Origin: Ophiocordyceps camponoti-saundersi (nom. inval.)
Taxonomy: Eukaryota > Ascomycota > Sordariomycetes > Hypocreales > Ophiocordycipitaceae
Length of the DNA: 64,000 bases
Reading direction: 5' to 3'
Assembly (NCBI GenBank): GCA_003339415.1
Contig: PDHQ01000112.1
Span: 1-64,000, forward strand
Shown here: piece after piece, positions 50,000 through 63,590 of the stretch
Layout: each line of letters starts with the position of its first letter
How positions within the stretch are numbered: position 1 is the stretch's first letter
Translations under genes and position numbers: made by a program
The notes under the pieces: generated by a model
Told to the model about the DNA's origin: nothing
Database searches by the model: none
The model's input: the letters and a program-made list of their open reading frames with translations, nothing else

Positions 50000-51757
50000 A
50001 ATAATAATAGCTAGAAATAATATAATAATACCTTCCCTAAGTAGATATATTTATTCTCTTATATAAATATATAAGTTTTAATAATTTCTCTTATAAAATT
50101 TTAGAATTTTCCTGAAATTATTAAGCGCGGATTTCTTATTAATAAATATAGTAACCTTATCGATATCGAGCGATATATTCTTAAAAGCGGGAGTATTAAG
50201 TAAGATAAGTATAAAAATAAGGAAATCGATAATTTATTCGTTACTAATACCGAATATTTTCGCTATATAACTTAAGCTAAGGGAAATATTATATTTAGCG
50301 AGGTACTTATTAAAATAAGTTACTTAAATTAAAGCGATATTTATATTTTAGAATACTAAAGCTTACTTATTATAATATATTACGAAAAAAATAAGAAAGT
50401 ATTTAATAATTTAGATTAAATTATTATAGTAAGTTACTAGAAAGTTATTATTAGCTTTTTTAATATTTTTAGCTTTTAAAATTTCTTAAAATTAGATCGC
50501 GGTTTTAAAAATTATTATAGGGGTTTTAAGTTATTAAAAGGTAAAGCGAGTTTACTTATTAAGGGTTCTAAGGACGCTTTATTAAGTTAGAGTAAGAGGA
50601 GTAATAAAACGCCTTATTAAGGATTTATTAAAGATAGGAGCTACTCCCTTAACCTTAGTCTCTTTTTCTATAGCTACTAATATTATTTATTTTATCTTAC
50701 TAAAATAGTTAATATACGAGATAATAGCTAAAATCCTCTTAATTTCCTTTAATTTTTCGAAGTCTTAGTAAATTTACTTACTAACTAGGCCCTTAATATA
50801 ATCTTTTATAATTTCTAATAGCGTATATACGCCGTAATAGTTCTTTCTAGGTTATTTAGATTACGGAAAGATATTCCTTTTAATATTAGTAAAGGAGTAT
50901 AATAGTATAAGATAAGTATAGCTTCTTAATAAAGTAGCTAATATTTTAAAAGTAAAGCTAGCGGTAAAGGAAGATATTACGGTAATTTATTAAGTAAAAT
51001 ATCTAAGCGCTATAACTTCGGAAATATTAAGTAGAGAGCGATTAGAGTTAAAGTTATTATTTAAAAATAAGTACTTAGAATTATAATTTTCGTTATTAAG
51101 GAGTTTTTCGCTATTAGCTTATCTTTTTACTTTTTAGTTAATATAGTAAATATAACTATTTAATTTACTAAAAAATAAATCGTAGCCTTTTACTTAAAGT
51201 ACTTATTTTTAAGCGATAAATATTATATAGTTATTTAATTTCTAATTATTAAATTTATAAGTAAGTAATTTAAATAAATACTAAAATTTAGCAAGGTTTT
51301 TAAATAGCTAAATAGCTCTCTTAAAGTATTCGAATATAAGTATTAAGGGAGTATAAATTAGCTACTTATAAAATAGCTTACGGTAAGTTTTATTACGAGA
51401 ACGATAAGGATTATTATAAGGCGGATCGATCTTAAGTATAAAAGAAGGGGAAAAATAAGAAAGAAATAAATAAAATTAGAAAATAAAAGGGAATAATTAT
51501 AAAGAAAATAAATATAATATATTAGAAAGATATAATAAAGATAGGAAATATAAAGGGGGATAATAAAAGATAAATAAAAAAGAGAAAAAGTAAGAGAGAA
51601 AAGGTAGGAAAATAAAGGGAAATTTAGTATAAATAGTAACGCGTTAGGTTTATTATTTCCTAGAGATTTTACGTATTTATTACCGGGTAACTTATTTACT
51701 TTATTTTAATAGCTAGTACTTTTTAAAAGTATTTATATATTTTTTCCTAGTAATATC

Positions 51758-54738
51758 TAGCTTAGCTTTTAACTTATTTTTTTCTTTTTCGAATTCTTCG
51801 ATTATCTCCTTTTATTAGAAGTCTTTTTTAGCTACTTATTAATTATTATTATTTAGGTATCTTTTCTAATATATAAGATATTTTATTTAAATAATACCTT
51901 ATCCTTTTTTAACCTTTCTCTTATTAAGAATTTATTTAATCTTATAGTTATTAGTATTAAGCTTAGGGCTAAGTTATTTTCTTAAAGCGTTAGCTAGTTA
52001 AAGTTAAATAATTAATATAATAAGATAAATATTTATAAAGTTATCGAGATTTAGTTAATAAGCTAAATAGCTAATTTATTTAATTACGCGGAAAGGCCTA
52101 GTTTACTATTCTAAAAGCTTCGCTACTTATTTATTAAGAATAAAATATCCTTTCCTAAATTTTAGCTAAACTTAATTACTAAGCTTAAACTTAAGCTTCC
52201 GATATTTCTTATTATAATATTATTTTATTATAGCTTAAGCGTAAATAATAAAGATAACTATCTTATTTTTTAATACTTTTTAGGATTTAAAAGAAGCTTA
52301 ATCGCTTAGATAATAAAAACTATTATTTATTTAGAATCTAGTAAGTAATTTACTTAGCGTAATTTTAATAATTAAAAAAAAGGAGTTATTAAGAGAAAAC
52401 TAAAAAGCCGGTAAAGCGTTAATCTATTACTTTATCGGGAAATTAATAGCGAAAAATTTTAAAATAATTTTAATAATTTAGTTTTATTTTTCGGATAAAC
52501 TATTAGTTTATAAGTAATATATAGTTAATATTAAAAGTTTAGTGCTAAAAGTAAACTATAAAGTCCTTTAAAGCTTAGATATAAACTTTAAATCTTAATT
52601 AAAGATAATTTACTTTAAAAATCCTTAGTTATAATAAGTAAGCTTATAATATAGCTATTAAGCTTATTTTTTAGTAATAAAGTAATTATATCTAAAAGTT
52701 AAAATATATATTTTCGAGAACTTATTAGTAATAGTAAAAAGGGTATTATAGAACTTTCTTTCAAGTTAAGACTAAAATAAGTTTTCTAAAAAAACTAAAA
52801 AAAGTCTAATAATAAAATCTATTATAATTATATAAAAAGGAATCGCTAAAAAATAAATTAAAACTATTTCCTTAAGAGGAGGCTATTTATTAGTTTAATT
52901 ATATTTATAAATATTATATTTATCTATAAAATTATTAATTTTCTTCTTTAATTAGGAAATAATAAAATTAAAGAAAAATTTAGCTTATATATTATTTTAA
53001 TTAATATAAAATTTATAAAAATAATACTTAGAAATAATTTCTTTAGCGTAATTTTCGGGAATATAAAGTTATTATTAATTATCGATATTTTCGAAATATA
53101 ATAAGCTATTTATTTAGATAAAAAGGAGTCTTTCTTAAAAGTTTTTATCTTCGAGTTATTTTAAGATTTCGGACTATTATATATTAAGAAGATATTTTTC
53201 GGAAATCTTATATCGGAAAGCGTTATTAAGAATAGCTTTTAAGGAAATAAATATATAGTCCTAATTAATATAATTTTCCTAAATATTTTTAAATTCTTCT
53301 TATTTTTTTTCTAAAATTACCTTTAAGGGGAGGCGTAAGAAAAAGTTTATAAGAATATTAAAAATACCTAAAATATATTAAACTTTAAGAAAATATTAAC
53401 TTAGAAATTAAAAAATAAAAGTAAGGTAATTATTATTTTTTATATTAATAGTAAAAAAAGAGGTTTATTTTATAATTACTAAAATTATAATATAATTTAT
53501 AAAAATTATAATTTTTAGTTTTTAAGTTTTAATTAAATAAGTTTAGAGTTTATAATAAGCTTATATTAAATAAGAGATTTTAAGTTTAGTTAGCTAATAT
53601 CTAATTTTAGCTAATTTAAGAGTATAATTAAAATAGTAAATAAGTTTAATAAACTACTAAGGCGGAGCTAAAAATAATTTCTAAGATTCTTTATTATCGA
53701 TATAGAAAAGATAAGCTATAAAATTATTCTCCTAAAAAGTATTAATTTATAAAAAAAGTTAATAATTAGGAAAAAACTAACTAAAAGTAGCGTTATTATA
53801 AAAGGTATTAGTAATATTATTAAAATAGTTAGTTTTTTCCTTTATTAGGATAATTTTAAACTAAGAGGTAAAAATATTTCTCTTTAGTCTAATAACGGGT
53901 ACTTTATTTTCCTATTTTTCTTAAAATATTACTATTTTATATTTCTAAAAAAGGTTAATTTATTATATAAAATAGGGAATAAAATATTTTATCTATCTAA
54001 CTAATCTAATTTACTATTTAAAATATTATAAGGTATTAAGGAACTTAATATCTTATAAAGCTTTTATTTAAAATTAAGTATTTATTAGTATAAATCCGTT
54101 AATATAGTATTTTAATATTTTTATAAATAGGTAATAAAGGAATAATTTAAAAGCGGAGAGGGAAAAATTTATATTAATAAAAAAATTAAATATAATAAAT
54201 AAATACTTAATATAATCTTTTAAAAAGTTAGAGAAGATTACTATATTATTAATATATCTAATAGCGTATACTTTATATAGTTAGAGAATATAATTAATAA
54301 ATCTTTATATATAAATAGGCGAATTTTTATATCTTATAAAAGCGATTATAGCTTTCTTTAATTTATAGTAAAATATAATTATAAATTACTTTTAGTAATT
54401 TAAATAGATAAGAAATTAATAGAAAAAGCTTTAAGTATTAATAGTAAAAATAACTTCTTTACTTACTAATTTATAAATTATATTTTAAGAGAGAGGTATT
54501 AAATATATATTAAAAATAGCTACGCTATTTAAAGCTTATAAGTTATTAATAATATATAGTTTACCTTTTCTCTAAATAATAAAATATAGGCTAATAAAAA
54601 ATAAAGTTTTAAGCGCTTATTTTATTTTACCTTATAAATATATATCGTTATACTTTTTATTAAGGAAATCCTAATTAAGTTTATTTAATAAATAAGGATA
54701 TAAACTAAGTTTTTTCTTATATTAATTATTAATAAGGG
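51758..54738 (-). pseudogene. E1 copy 2 pol relic
   Basis: Inverse of the pol relic at 23,640-26,620. RT catalytic box as YINN at 54,256-54,245; the chromodomain-like end lies near 51,760-51,950. Stops are of the RIP type. Confidence 0.75.
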
Positions 54739-57700
54739 GGATTTTTAGATACCGTTTAAGGGGTAAATTAATTAATTTAATATTTTCTTAAAGTTTCGGA
54801 AAAAAATCGTAAAGTTATTTTACCTTTTTAGATAACTAAAAATCTAATATATAAATTTTAATACTATATTCTCCTTCGATTTCCGGAATATTAAGTATTT
54901 TAAAGATACCTAACTAATAAAGTTAACTTAGGTTTAGGATATTAATAGGAGGTAAGTTAGTATTAGTTTTTTTAAATAATATTATTTAGTTTAAAAGAGA
55001 ATTTAATATTAAATATTTATCGGAGTTATCTAAGATATCTTTCTTAGTAATTTATTAAGGGATTATAAAAGAAAATTAATTATTAGGATTTAATATAATA
55101 CTAACCTTTTCTTTTTATTTAAAAGAAATTAATTTATTACTTAAGTTAAAGATAGTTAAATAGAAATAATTATAAATAATTAAACCTAAGAGGAAATAAA
55201 AATTAGGGAAAAAGATAAGGTCGCGATTTTTAAGAGGATCTCTAATTAATATTAAAATTATACTTATTAAAAAAGGAGGGATTATTATTATTAAAGCGGC
55301 TATTATATATCTACGAATAGCTAGTCCTTTATAAGTAAAATAGTATTTAATATATATTCCTTTATAAAGTTAAATTTAAAGCTCTTATTAAAATTTAAGA
55401 ATATTAATTTTATAAGGGATTAAGAATCCTTATCCTAATAAAACTCTAGTAAGAAGATACTTAATAACTTAAGCGCTAGCTTTAAACTTACTAATATAAA
55501 ACTTACTATTAATTTTACTAATAATATATAAAGTAAAGGTAGCTTAACTATAAGTTAAGGTTAATCTAATACTATTTAAGCTTCGAATTATTATTAGATT
55601 ATAGTTAATATTATCGAACTTATTAAGTAAGTTTTTCCTAATAAGGGATTTATCTACTCTAATATTAATATATATTTCTATAGCGTTAAATAGTCTATTT
55701 TTACCGAATACTAAAATCTTTATATAAGAAAAATAGGAAACTTATTTTAAAAGAAAATTAGTTATCTAAAAAGTAGCTTTAATAATAGGAAGATTTTTAA
55801 GAAAGAGGTTTCTAATAATATTAAAAGGTTTTATTTTATATTTTTTAAGATTTAAAATAAGATAATATAAGTTATTAGCTAATTACTTATCTTTTTTAAT
55901 TTTAGATAATTTAAATAAGTTAGTTTTATTATTTAAATTATATTTTAAAATATTAAAAATTATATTATATATTTTAGAAAAAATAATAAAAACTCTATTA
56001 GTATTAGAATTTTATTTAGTAAATTTATAAGTAAGATTAATAAAGATAAGATTACTTTTTAAGCTTTCTCTATTTTTTTTTAAAAAAAGCTATTTTATCT
56101 TTATTTTAAATTTAATATTCTTATCGAAAGGTTTCCGGGTATTATCTATTAGCTTTCTAAGGAAATTATTTAGTTTATAATTTAATTAGCAGTTTAGATT
56201 TTATAAGAATTTCTCCTCGGAATTATTTACCTTATATTTATATTAAGGTAACTTATTTAAAGCTATATATTAAATAGCGTTATTTTATAAATTACCTTAA
56301 GTTCCTCTAATTAGCTTAGTTTAAAAGTTTAGAATAAGTTATTTATATTTATATATTTAGTTATCTAAAATATCTTCGCTAATTAGCTATCGGAAAGTTT
56401 CTTAAAGAAAAATATTAAGTTAGGAAAAGATAATTATTAATATAAATTATTCGGGATAAAGGGCTACTTAAGCTATTTTTTTTATCTTAAATATTTATAA
56501 TTAGAAATCCTTTCTAATAAGTATATCTTAAAATATAAAGCTTTATTTTTATATAATAAGAGCGGTAATATTAAGTTAGATAGTAAACCTTTTCTAAAAA
56601 GCTTTTACTTATTCTTAAATTCTAAGATTAGGAAAAGTAAGTTCTAATCTAATTTAAAGGTTTAGATCTCCGGAATACTATTCTATAATATATCCTCTAT
56701 AAAAAGAAAAAATAAATTATATAAATTTATCTATATAATTCTCGCTTTAAGTAATAACTTATTTTAAAATATTTATAAATTAGTTAATATTCTAATAAAC
56801 GATAATTTAATTAATTTCTTTAATTTAATCGAAAATAATATTAAAAATACTAATAAGCTTAAATTATCTAATATTTTTAGCTTATAACTTAACTTATTAT
56901 CTAAATAATATTTATAAGTTTAATTAATTATATAATTATAAATTATTATTTAAGTTAATATATTTAAGGTAATTTAAATTTTAAGGTATAATATTATAAA
57001 AGTAAAGTATATTATTAATTATCTATACTATTCTTTCCTTTTCCGCGGAAAGTAAAGGAGGTTTTCCGGAATTAAACGATATTACGGGAGGATCTAGGAA
57101 ATATTACCTCCTTAAAGTATTTTTCCTTAAGGTAGATAGTTCTCTTTTTAGAGAGGATTCTTATAGCGTAAAGGTTTTTTTATTTTTATCTTAAAAGGAG
57201 GTTTCCTCCTTACTTTCTTCTTAAAAGGGGATTTTAGTATTTTCCTTACTTTTTTCCGGTAAAGTAAGCTATTTACTTTTTTTTCCGGTATTACTTATAA
57301 TTTAAAAATATTCTTAAATAAGGGGTAGCTAGTTTTTTAAGGAAATTTTAAGTAAATAAAGGATACTATTAGATATATATTTTAGTTAATTTATTTATTT
57401 AAATAATTAATTATAGTTTATTATAATATTTAAATTAGTTAGGAAAAGTTTAATTATAATAGGTAACTTAGTTTTTTAGGGATTATTCTAATATAGTAAA
57501 TATTTTCTAACTAGCTTTATTTCCCCGTATTATAAAAAAGGAAATTTACTTTTAAAAAGGTAAGGTTTTTTTATTACTTTATAAGTATTAAAAATATAAG
57601 CTTTTTCTTTCCTAGCTATAACTTCTTCCTTAATTACTTTAAGGAGTTTAGAGGTAAAAAAATAATATATAGCCGGGGTTAAGTAATAAATATAGTAAAG

Positions 57701-57832
57701 CTTTTTTCTAAGCTAAAAATCTACGCTTATAAAATTTTATTAATAAAAAATATTTTAAGTCTAATTTACTACCTTAATAGCTAAAAATTTATAAATTAGT
57801 AAAATATAAAATTATTACTAGTTAATATACGC

Positions 57833-58426
57833 TTATATATATAATCTACTAATAGTTATATATACTAAGCTAGCTATTAGATATAGTATATAATAAAGGG
57901 AGATAAGCTAGCTATTAATTATAAGATTATAAAATAGCTATTATAAAAAATATAAGTATAGGTAAAAGTTTTTTAAGAATTAAAATAATAACTATAAAAG
58001 AATCTAAATTATTACCTAAAAAAATATTAAGCTAATTATATAGCTAGAAGCTTAAGGAAGATTTCCTAGTATAATCTTAAAGGTATTTACCTAAAGGGAT
58101 TTTATAGTAATTTCTAAGTATATTAGTAAAATAGAGATTTCCTAATACGCGGTAATTTCCTAACGTATAAGGATTTCCTAGTAAAATCTAAAGATTTCTA
58201 AAAGTATATTTTAATACTAGATTCTACTAGAAATCTTAGTAAAATCCTAAAAGTTATTATAAAGAAATTCTAAGAGGAAATCCTAGTAATTTTCTAAGTA
58301 TAAAGGTAATAAAGTTTCTAGGGGAAATCTAAGTAAAATCCTAAGGCGAGAAATTTTAGGAAATCTTAGGGAAATATTATAAGAGGTTAGGCGATTTATA
58401 AGGGTGTTATTATACGTCCCGTATTA
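57833..58426 (-). repeat. E1 copy 2, 5' LTR (about 594 bp)
   Basis: On the minus strand it begins TAATACGGGACGTATAATAA and ends AAGCGTATATTA. It keeps slightly more C/G near its start than the other E1 LTRs. Confidence 0.9.
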
Positions 58427-58431
58427 CGGAT

Positions 58432-61400
58432 AAGTTAAACTTATATAAAGAAAGTATAAATTACTATATACCGCTTAAGAAAAAAGTAAATAGTAAAAAA
58501 CCCTAGATTTTATTTAGCTCTTTTTATAATATATTAAGGGAGGAATTGCTTATTTTTAAGAAAATATTATAAGACCTTTTTTAGAAAGGCTTTATCTAAC
58601 CTAGTAGCTTGCTTATAAATGCCCTAATCCTCTTTATAAAGAAACCTAAGGGAGGATTATAGTTTTATACGGATTTTTATATACTAAACGCGATTATAGT
58701 TTTAGATAAATATCCGCTTCCTTTACTTAGTAATACCTTTTAGTTATTAGCTAAGTTTTAATAGCTTATAAAGCTAGATATCGTATAAGCTTTTTATAAA
58801 GTATAAATTACTAAAGGAGAGGAATAAAAGATAGCGTTTAGGACTTAATATAGCTTTTTTAAATAAATAATTACCTTATTTAAACTTATAAAAGCCCCCG
58901 CTATTTTCTAAAAATATATTAATAATATCTTTTAGCTATATCTTAATAAGTTTTATTTAGCTTATATAAATAATATTATTATTTACTTAAATAGTACTAA
59001 GAAGGACTATTTCTATAAGGTATATTTAGTTCTCCGTAAACTTTAGAAATATAAGCTTTATCTAAACCCGGATAAGTATAAATTCGTAGTTAAGAAGGTA
59101 AAATACCTAAAGTTTATAATACTAATAGAAGTTAGGCTTTAAGTAAACTTAGAAAAGATTAAAATAATTATTAACTAAGCCGCGCTAATTTCCCTTAAAG
59201 GCCTTCGCGGATTCTTAGGTTTTGCTAACTTTTATTATCTTTTTATTACGGATTTTACTAAGGTAGTAAAACTATTAATAAACTTAATAAAGAAAGGGGT
59301 TAAATTCGTCTAAGGCCCCGATTAGAAATAAGCTTTTTAGGAAGTTAAGAATCTATTTATAAGGGCCCCTTTACTAGTAAAATAAAACTTCGGGGACCTT
59401 ATATTTTTAGAAGTAAATACTAGCGCTTACGCTATAAGAGTTTATCTTTACTAGGAATAAGACGGATAGAAATAACTAGTAGCGTTTTTTTCTATAAAAA
59501 TAAACGCGGCTAAATATAACTATTTTATATATAATAAAGAGATATTAGCGATTATTAGATACTTAGAATAGTAGTACGCTAAATTATATAGTTATAATAG
59601 CTTCGATATTATTATTAATTATAAAAACTTAAAATATTTTATAACTCGCTAGCACCTATTAGAATAATAAGCGCGTTAGGCGGAGTACTTATTACGATTT
59701 AACTTTAAGATTTATTATTAACTTAGTAAATAAGCTATAATTCTAGATACCCTTTCCCGTAAAGATTAGGATAAACTCTTAACTATAAAGGAGGAAGACG
59801 CTTACTTTATATAGATAATTCTTAAAAAAGCCTTATAATTTTACTTATAAGTAATAGTAATCGATATTTTAGGGGACTTTACTAATATTCTAAAAGAAAA
59901 GGAAGGCGAAGATAGATAATAAGATATAAGTATAGCTACGGAAAACGCTATAAATTTACGGAATAATATTCTATTAAAAACTTAAGTCTTCTCTAATAAT
60001 AAACTTTAGGGATTTTAGAATAAAATAGTATTATAAGACTCGGTCTTTTAGGAGGTATATTAAGCTATAATAAGGGGAGATTACTTATTATCTTTAAAGC
60101 TATAACTTAAGGTTTAAATTATAAATTACTATATTAACGCTAAAGGAAGACTACGTTTTTATAATAAGCTTTAAGTCCTAGGAGCCCTAGTTACTATAAT
60201 AGAAGATTTTAAAAAGGTACTAGCTTCCCCGCTTAATATATTATAGAATCGTTTTATTTAAATAATCTATAACTTAGCTTTAGTTAGCTATTTTAAAAAG
60301 GAAGGTATAGTAGCTCTTATAACCCGTAACTTCTTCTAACTACTTTAATAATAATATATCCGTTAATTTCTTAGAAACTATAATACTTATAATAAAACTA
60401 AGGCTTAGAAATAATATTAAGCTACCCTCCTTAAGTTATTACCTACTTTAAATTAGTTTTACTAATATATATAAATAGACTTTATAATAAACTTCCCGCT
60501 TATAAAACGCGGAAATAAGCACTTATAGATAATTAAAAACTAACTTAGTAAAAAGATTTTACTTAAGCTAATACTTTTAATAAACGCTCCGCTTTATATA
60601 AAGCGGTTTTTTTAATATTTTATATAGTTTTACTAGTAGCTAAGTATTATCGTAAGTAATAAAGGAACTAACTAAATAAGCGAATTTTAAAGCTAACTTT
60701 ACTAACTTTATAGGATTAATTAAATACTTAATATAGCTTACTACCTATAAACTAATAAAGGATATAAGAAAGTTAATTAAGATATATAAGCTTACCTTTA
60801 AGTAGTAGTTTCTTATAATTAGAACGATTAGGATAAATAGCTTCTTATAGCCTAGCTTACGCTAAATAGTAGAGTTTACTCGGCTATAAGAATAACGCTA
60901 TTCTTTATAACTTATAAGTTTTAAGCTTTTATAATAGTATTATTAAACTTAAATATTCTATAAGTATTAATAAGGAATCTTAAGAGCTAGGCTAAGGACT
61001 TTATAAGATAACTATAGTAAGTAATAAACTTTTATTAAGCGGCTAATACCTTATCTTTATAAACTTAGGAGTTTTAAGCTAATAAGAATCGATAAGCGGC
61101 TAAGCGTTTTAAAGTAAGTAATAAGGTTTAGCTTAATCTACGTAATTTTTTAAGCATATAACTTAAAAAAAAGCTTAATTAGAAAAATACTAAGTTTATA
61201 ATAGCGCGGGTTATTAACCTAACTTTTATAAAGCTTATAAGATTACTAATAAAAGCTTATAATCGCTTTAGTATAGATTTACTAAAAAGGGCAGCCTTAG
61301 ACCCCTTATTTAGATAGGAAATTACTAATTTATAGCCTCTTATAATACTAATTAATAAAGAAAATAAGTAGGAGGTTAAAAAGATTATTTTAGCTAAATA

Positions 61401-61525
61401 AAAAAAAGTAAGCAAAGGTAGGAGATAAGAGGTCTTCGTTAAGTAAAAAGGTTATTAAAATCTAATATAGGAACTTTTAGTAAAACTTAAGAGTATTACC
61501 GCTCTTAATCGCTTTAAAGCTTTAT
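58432..61525 (+). pseudogene. E3 pol relic (RT-RNase H-integrase-chromodomain)
   Basis: The clearest relic in the window. RT reads ALILFIKKPKGGL, LDKYPLPLLSNTF, LIKAPAIF*KYINNIF and AYINNIIIYLN, with YxDD as YINN at 58,963-58,974. RNase H follows at about 59,395-59,760 (KEILAIIRYLE, ARWAEYLLRFNFKIYY). Integrase lies at about 60,290-61,310. A chromodomain occurs at about 61,366-61,525 (EVFVK*KGY*NLI*ELLVKL, where the stops stand for Trp and Gln in the canonical K-W-K-G-Y...W-E-P). This identifies a Ty3/gypsy chromovirus. RIP changed GAT-GAT to AAT-AAT in the active site, so it cannot be functional. Confidence 0.88.
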
Positions 61526-61626
61526 ATAGTTTAGCTATATATAATAATAGGTAAGATATTAGGAAACGTATAGTAAAATAATTAGTAGAGAATTTATATT
61601 AAAAAGCGTACTCTTAGGCGCGAAAA

Positions 61627-61639
61627 CCCCCCCCCCCCC
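61627..61639. repeat. C homopolymer in E3 3' region
   Basis: About 13 consecutive C in otherwise A+T-rich RIP-mutated DNA, shortly after the chromodomain relic. Confidence 0.85.
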
Positions 61640-61814
61640 TTATAATATTTAGCGGCGCTACTTCTTCGTAAATAATAACTCCCTAGCTAGGTAATAATAG
61701 TAGCGTAATAGCGTTAAAGTTATTAGTTTAGCGGTAGCGGCGATAAATATAGCGGCGGCGGTAGTAGCGATATTATACTTTAAAATAATAACCTTTTCTT
61801 TTAATATTAAAATA

Positions 61815-63018
61815 TTAGCTAACCTCCTAAAGCTTAAAAGCTTATAAGGGGGGGTAACGTTAAGGATAGTATTAATATATTTTCTAGCTAAAATAAATTA
61901 GCTTTCCGCGTTCTATATAGTAAGATTAAGAATATAAACTATATAATAAAAAAAGTATTATTATATATAAGCTTAAGCTTAGCTAATATTATTAAAGCTT
62001 AAGCTATTATAATTGCCGCTTAAAGCGCTTTATTAGCTTTTATTATTATTAGCGGATACTTAATATTAGCGGTAATATACTATATTATATAAGCTAAAAC
62101 TAGGAGCTAAGGGGCTAATATATAAGTTTAATACGAAGGTATATATTTCGTATAAGATATACGGGGTTTTTATTTCCTTATATACCTTAGCGTTATAGCT
62201 TAGTTACGATACTCGTATCTTTACTTAATATAGCGAAGATATAAATACTCTCGAAAAGCCTTTTTATTATTATTGTTATTTTCCTTATCCTTGCTTTCGT
62301 TATTATCTTCGTTATTAATAAGGCCGGTAGCGGGGGCGGGAGGAGGAGAAGGAGAGGGAGCGGAAGCGGGGGCGGCGATAGCTATAGCGGCGAGGATAGG
62401 AGTCTTAGCCTAGGATATTTTCTTCTATAAGATAAGCTACGGAAAATATAATATTAGTAAAAAGCCGCTAGTTAGGTTAAGTAAAGACTTACCGTAATAA
62501 GAGGAGGAGATAGGGAAAGCTAATAAGGGGCCCGAAGCTAAGAGCTTCTCTATATAATAACCTATAATAATATTAGTAGCGCGTTTTTTTATAACCTAAA
62601 TATAAGTTCGATAAATTTTATATAGCAAGCTACTAGTAAAATTAAGGAAAAGGCTTACCTAAAGAAATAAAAGAGGAGAAGTAAAAGAAGAAGAAGGAGG
62701 AGGAGGGGGCTTAGAATAATAACGATCCTCTAAAGCTAATTAGCGGCTATAATAGCTATTAAACTAAGTATTAAAAGCTAGGAAATCCGCCTTTAAACTA
62801 AGGCCCCTATTATCGCCCTCGATATTAGCGTTATCTTCGTTTTTATCGCCGTTTTTATTACTATTACTATTATCGCCCTTATTATTTTTATTATCTTTAT
62901 TAGCGATAGCGGTAGCGGTAGAGTTAGCGGCGGCGCTAGCGGCGGCGGCGATATTTTAAAAATAATTATTATACTCGCTAAGCTAAGATATCCCTATTAG
63001 TAGGAAAAATATTAGCAT
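61815..63018 (-). pseudogene. E3 antisense frame between chromodomain and 3' LTR
   Basis: On the strand opposite to pol, one frame of about 400 codons is unusually free of stops. It opens at one of the rare surviving ATG codons (63,018-63,016) with a hydrophobic start MLIFFLLIGIS. It continues through an Ala/Asn/Asp-rich region (NKDNKNNKGDNSNSNKNGDK), a Pro-rich part (SKPPPPPSSSFTSPLLF), IEKLLASGPLLAFPISSSYY, a second Pro/Ala/Ser tract and an acidic NNEDNNESKDKENNNNNKK, and ends near 61,815. Interrupting codons are TAA/TAG. No domain is recognised. It could be an accessory antisense gene of the element or a captured host gene. Confidence 0.5.
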
Positions 63019-63059
63019 AATTAAACTTATAAAATAGGTAGCGGATTTCCTTACTAATA

Positions 63060-63127
63060 ACGATAATAATAATAATATTAATAACGATAATAATAATAAT
63101 ATTAATAATAATAATAATAATAATAAT
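63060..63127. repeat. (AAT)n-rich tandem repeat in E3
   Basis: Two near-identical units of AACGATAATAATAATAATATT (about 63,060 and 63,081) followed by a run of AAT triplets, just upstream of the antisense frame's start. Confidence 0.8.
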
Positions 63128-63266
63128 AAGGCTATAAAAGGAAGAAAGGAAGGAATAAAAAGTTTAACGGGCAGGCGCTATAAAAGCTATAGAAAAGTGG
63201 GGCGAGCTAGCGAAAAATCTTTTACCTAACCTTACCGTATATTATATAATAAATCCCGCACTTATA

Positions 63267-63280
63267 AGAGAGGGAAAGGA
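63267..63280 (+). promoter_or_regulatory. Probable polypurine tract of E3
   Basis: AGAGAGGGAAAGGA, 14 purines, five bases before the 3' LTR start (63,286). This is the usual place for the plus-strand primer of an LTR retrotransposon and supports the plus orientation of E3. Confidence 0.7.
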
Positions 63281-63285
63281 CCTTA

Positions 63286-63585
63286 TATTAAGGTTTAGCT
63301 TTTATATTATATTCGGGTTATAAACCTAAATATTAAACTTATAAATTAGCTTTACGATTAAATAATAAAGCTACTACTATCTAGCTTAGAGGCTTATAGC
63401 GGAAAGATTAAATAAAACGGAATAGGAAGGATAATTAAACGGGAAGGCAAATAGGCTTTAAAGGAAAGAGCGGTATATATAGCTATTTAATATGCTAGAG
63501 TGCGGCTTCCTTAGAAGCTCTCTATACGTGATTATTATTATATATAGCTTAGTAAATAAGTATCCCTTTAACTAATCCCTTAATA
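63286..63585 (+). repeat. E3 3' LTR (300 bp)
   Basis: Starts TATTAAGGTTTAGC and ends CCCTTAATA. The TSD TTTAT follows at 63,586-63,590. Same length as the reconstituted 5' LTR. Confidence 0.93.
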
Positions 63586-63590
63586 TTTAT

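Larger units (their letters stand above)
43264..51331 (-). pseudogene. E1 copy 2 accessory frame, split by E2a
   Basis: Minus-strand counterpart of the accessory frame at 27,047-28,630. E2a (43,516-49,999) lies inside it. The uninterrupted sequence around the target in E1 copy 1 (about 28,370-28,385) confirms the clean insertion. Confidence 0.45.
41743..58426 (-). mobile_element. LTR retrotransposon E1, copy 2, inverted, inside E3 pol and itself interrupted by E2a
   Basis: Bounded by target duplication CGGAT (41,738-41,742 and 58,427-58,431). Without E2a and its duplicated target it is about 10.2 kb and co-linear with E1 copy 1 on the opposite strand. RT is marked by YINN on the minus strand at 54,256-54,245. 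The outer LTR is about 594 bp versus 604 in the other copies, so a small deletion is likely. Confidence 0.92.
32772..63585 (+). mobile_element. LTR retrotransposon E3 (Ty3/gypsy chromovirus), split by nested insertions
   Basis: E3 is bounded by the 5-bp duplication TTTAT (32,767-32,771 and 63,586-63,590). Its LTRs are 300 bp each once the E2b insertion is removed from the left one, and end TATTAAGG...CTTAATA, from an original TG...CA. Removing E2b and E1 copy 2 leaves an element of about 7.6 kb. Plus-strand relics run gag with zinc knuckle (40,869-40,910), reverse transcriptase, RNase H, integrase and chromodomain (58,432-61,525), then an antisense frame (63,018-61,815), a purine-rich tract (63,267-63,280) and the 3' LTR. 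E1 copy 2 interrupts pol just before the RT fingers; the frame reads across the join. Confidence 0.92.

Noticed and set aside
63040..63180. CRISPR-like or satellite array
   Set aside because: The repeat is a simple AAT/GATAAT expansion without unique spacers; the organism is a fungus.
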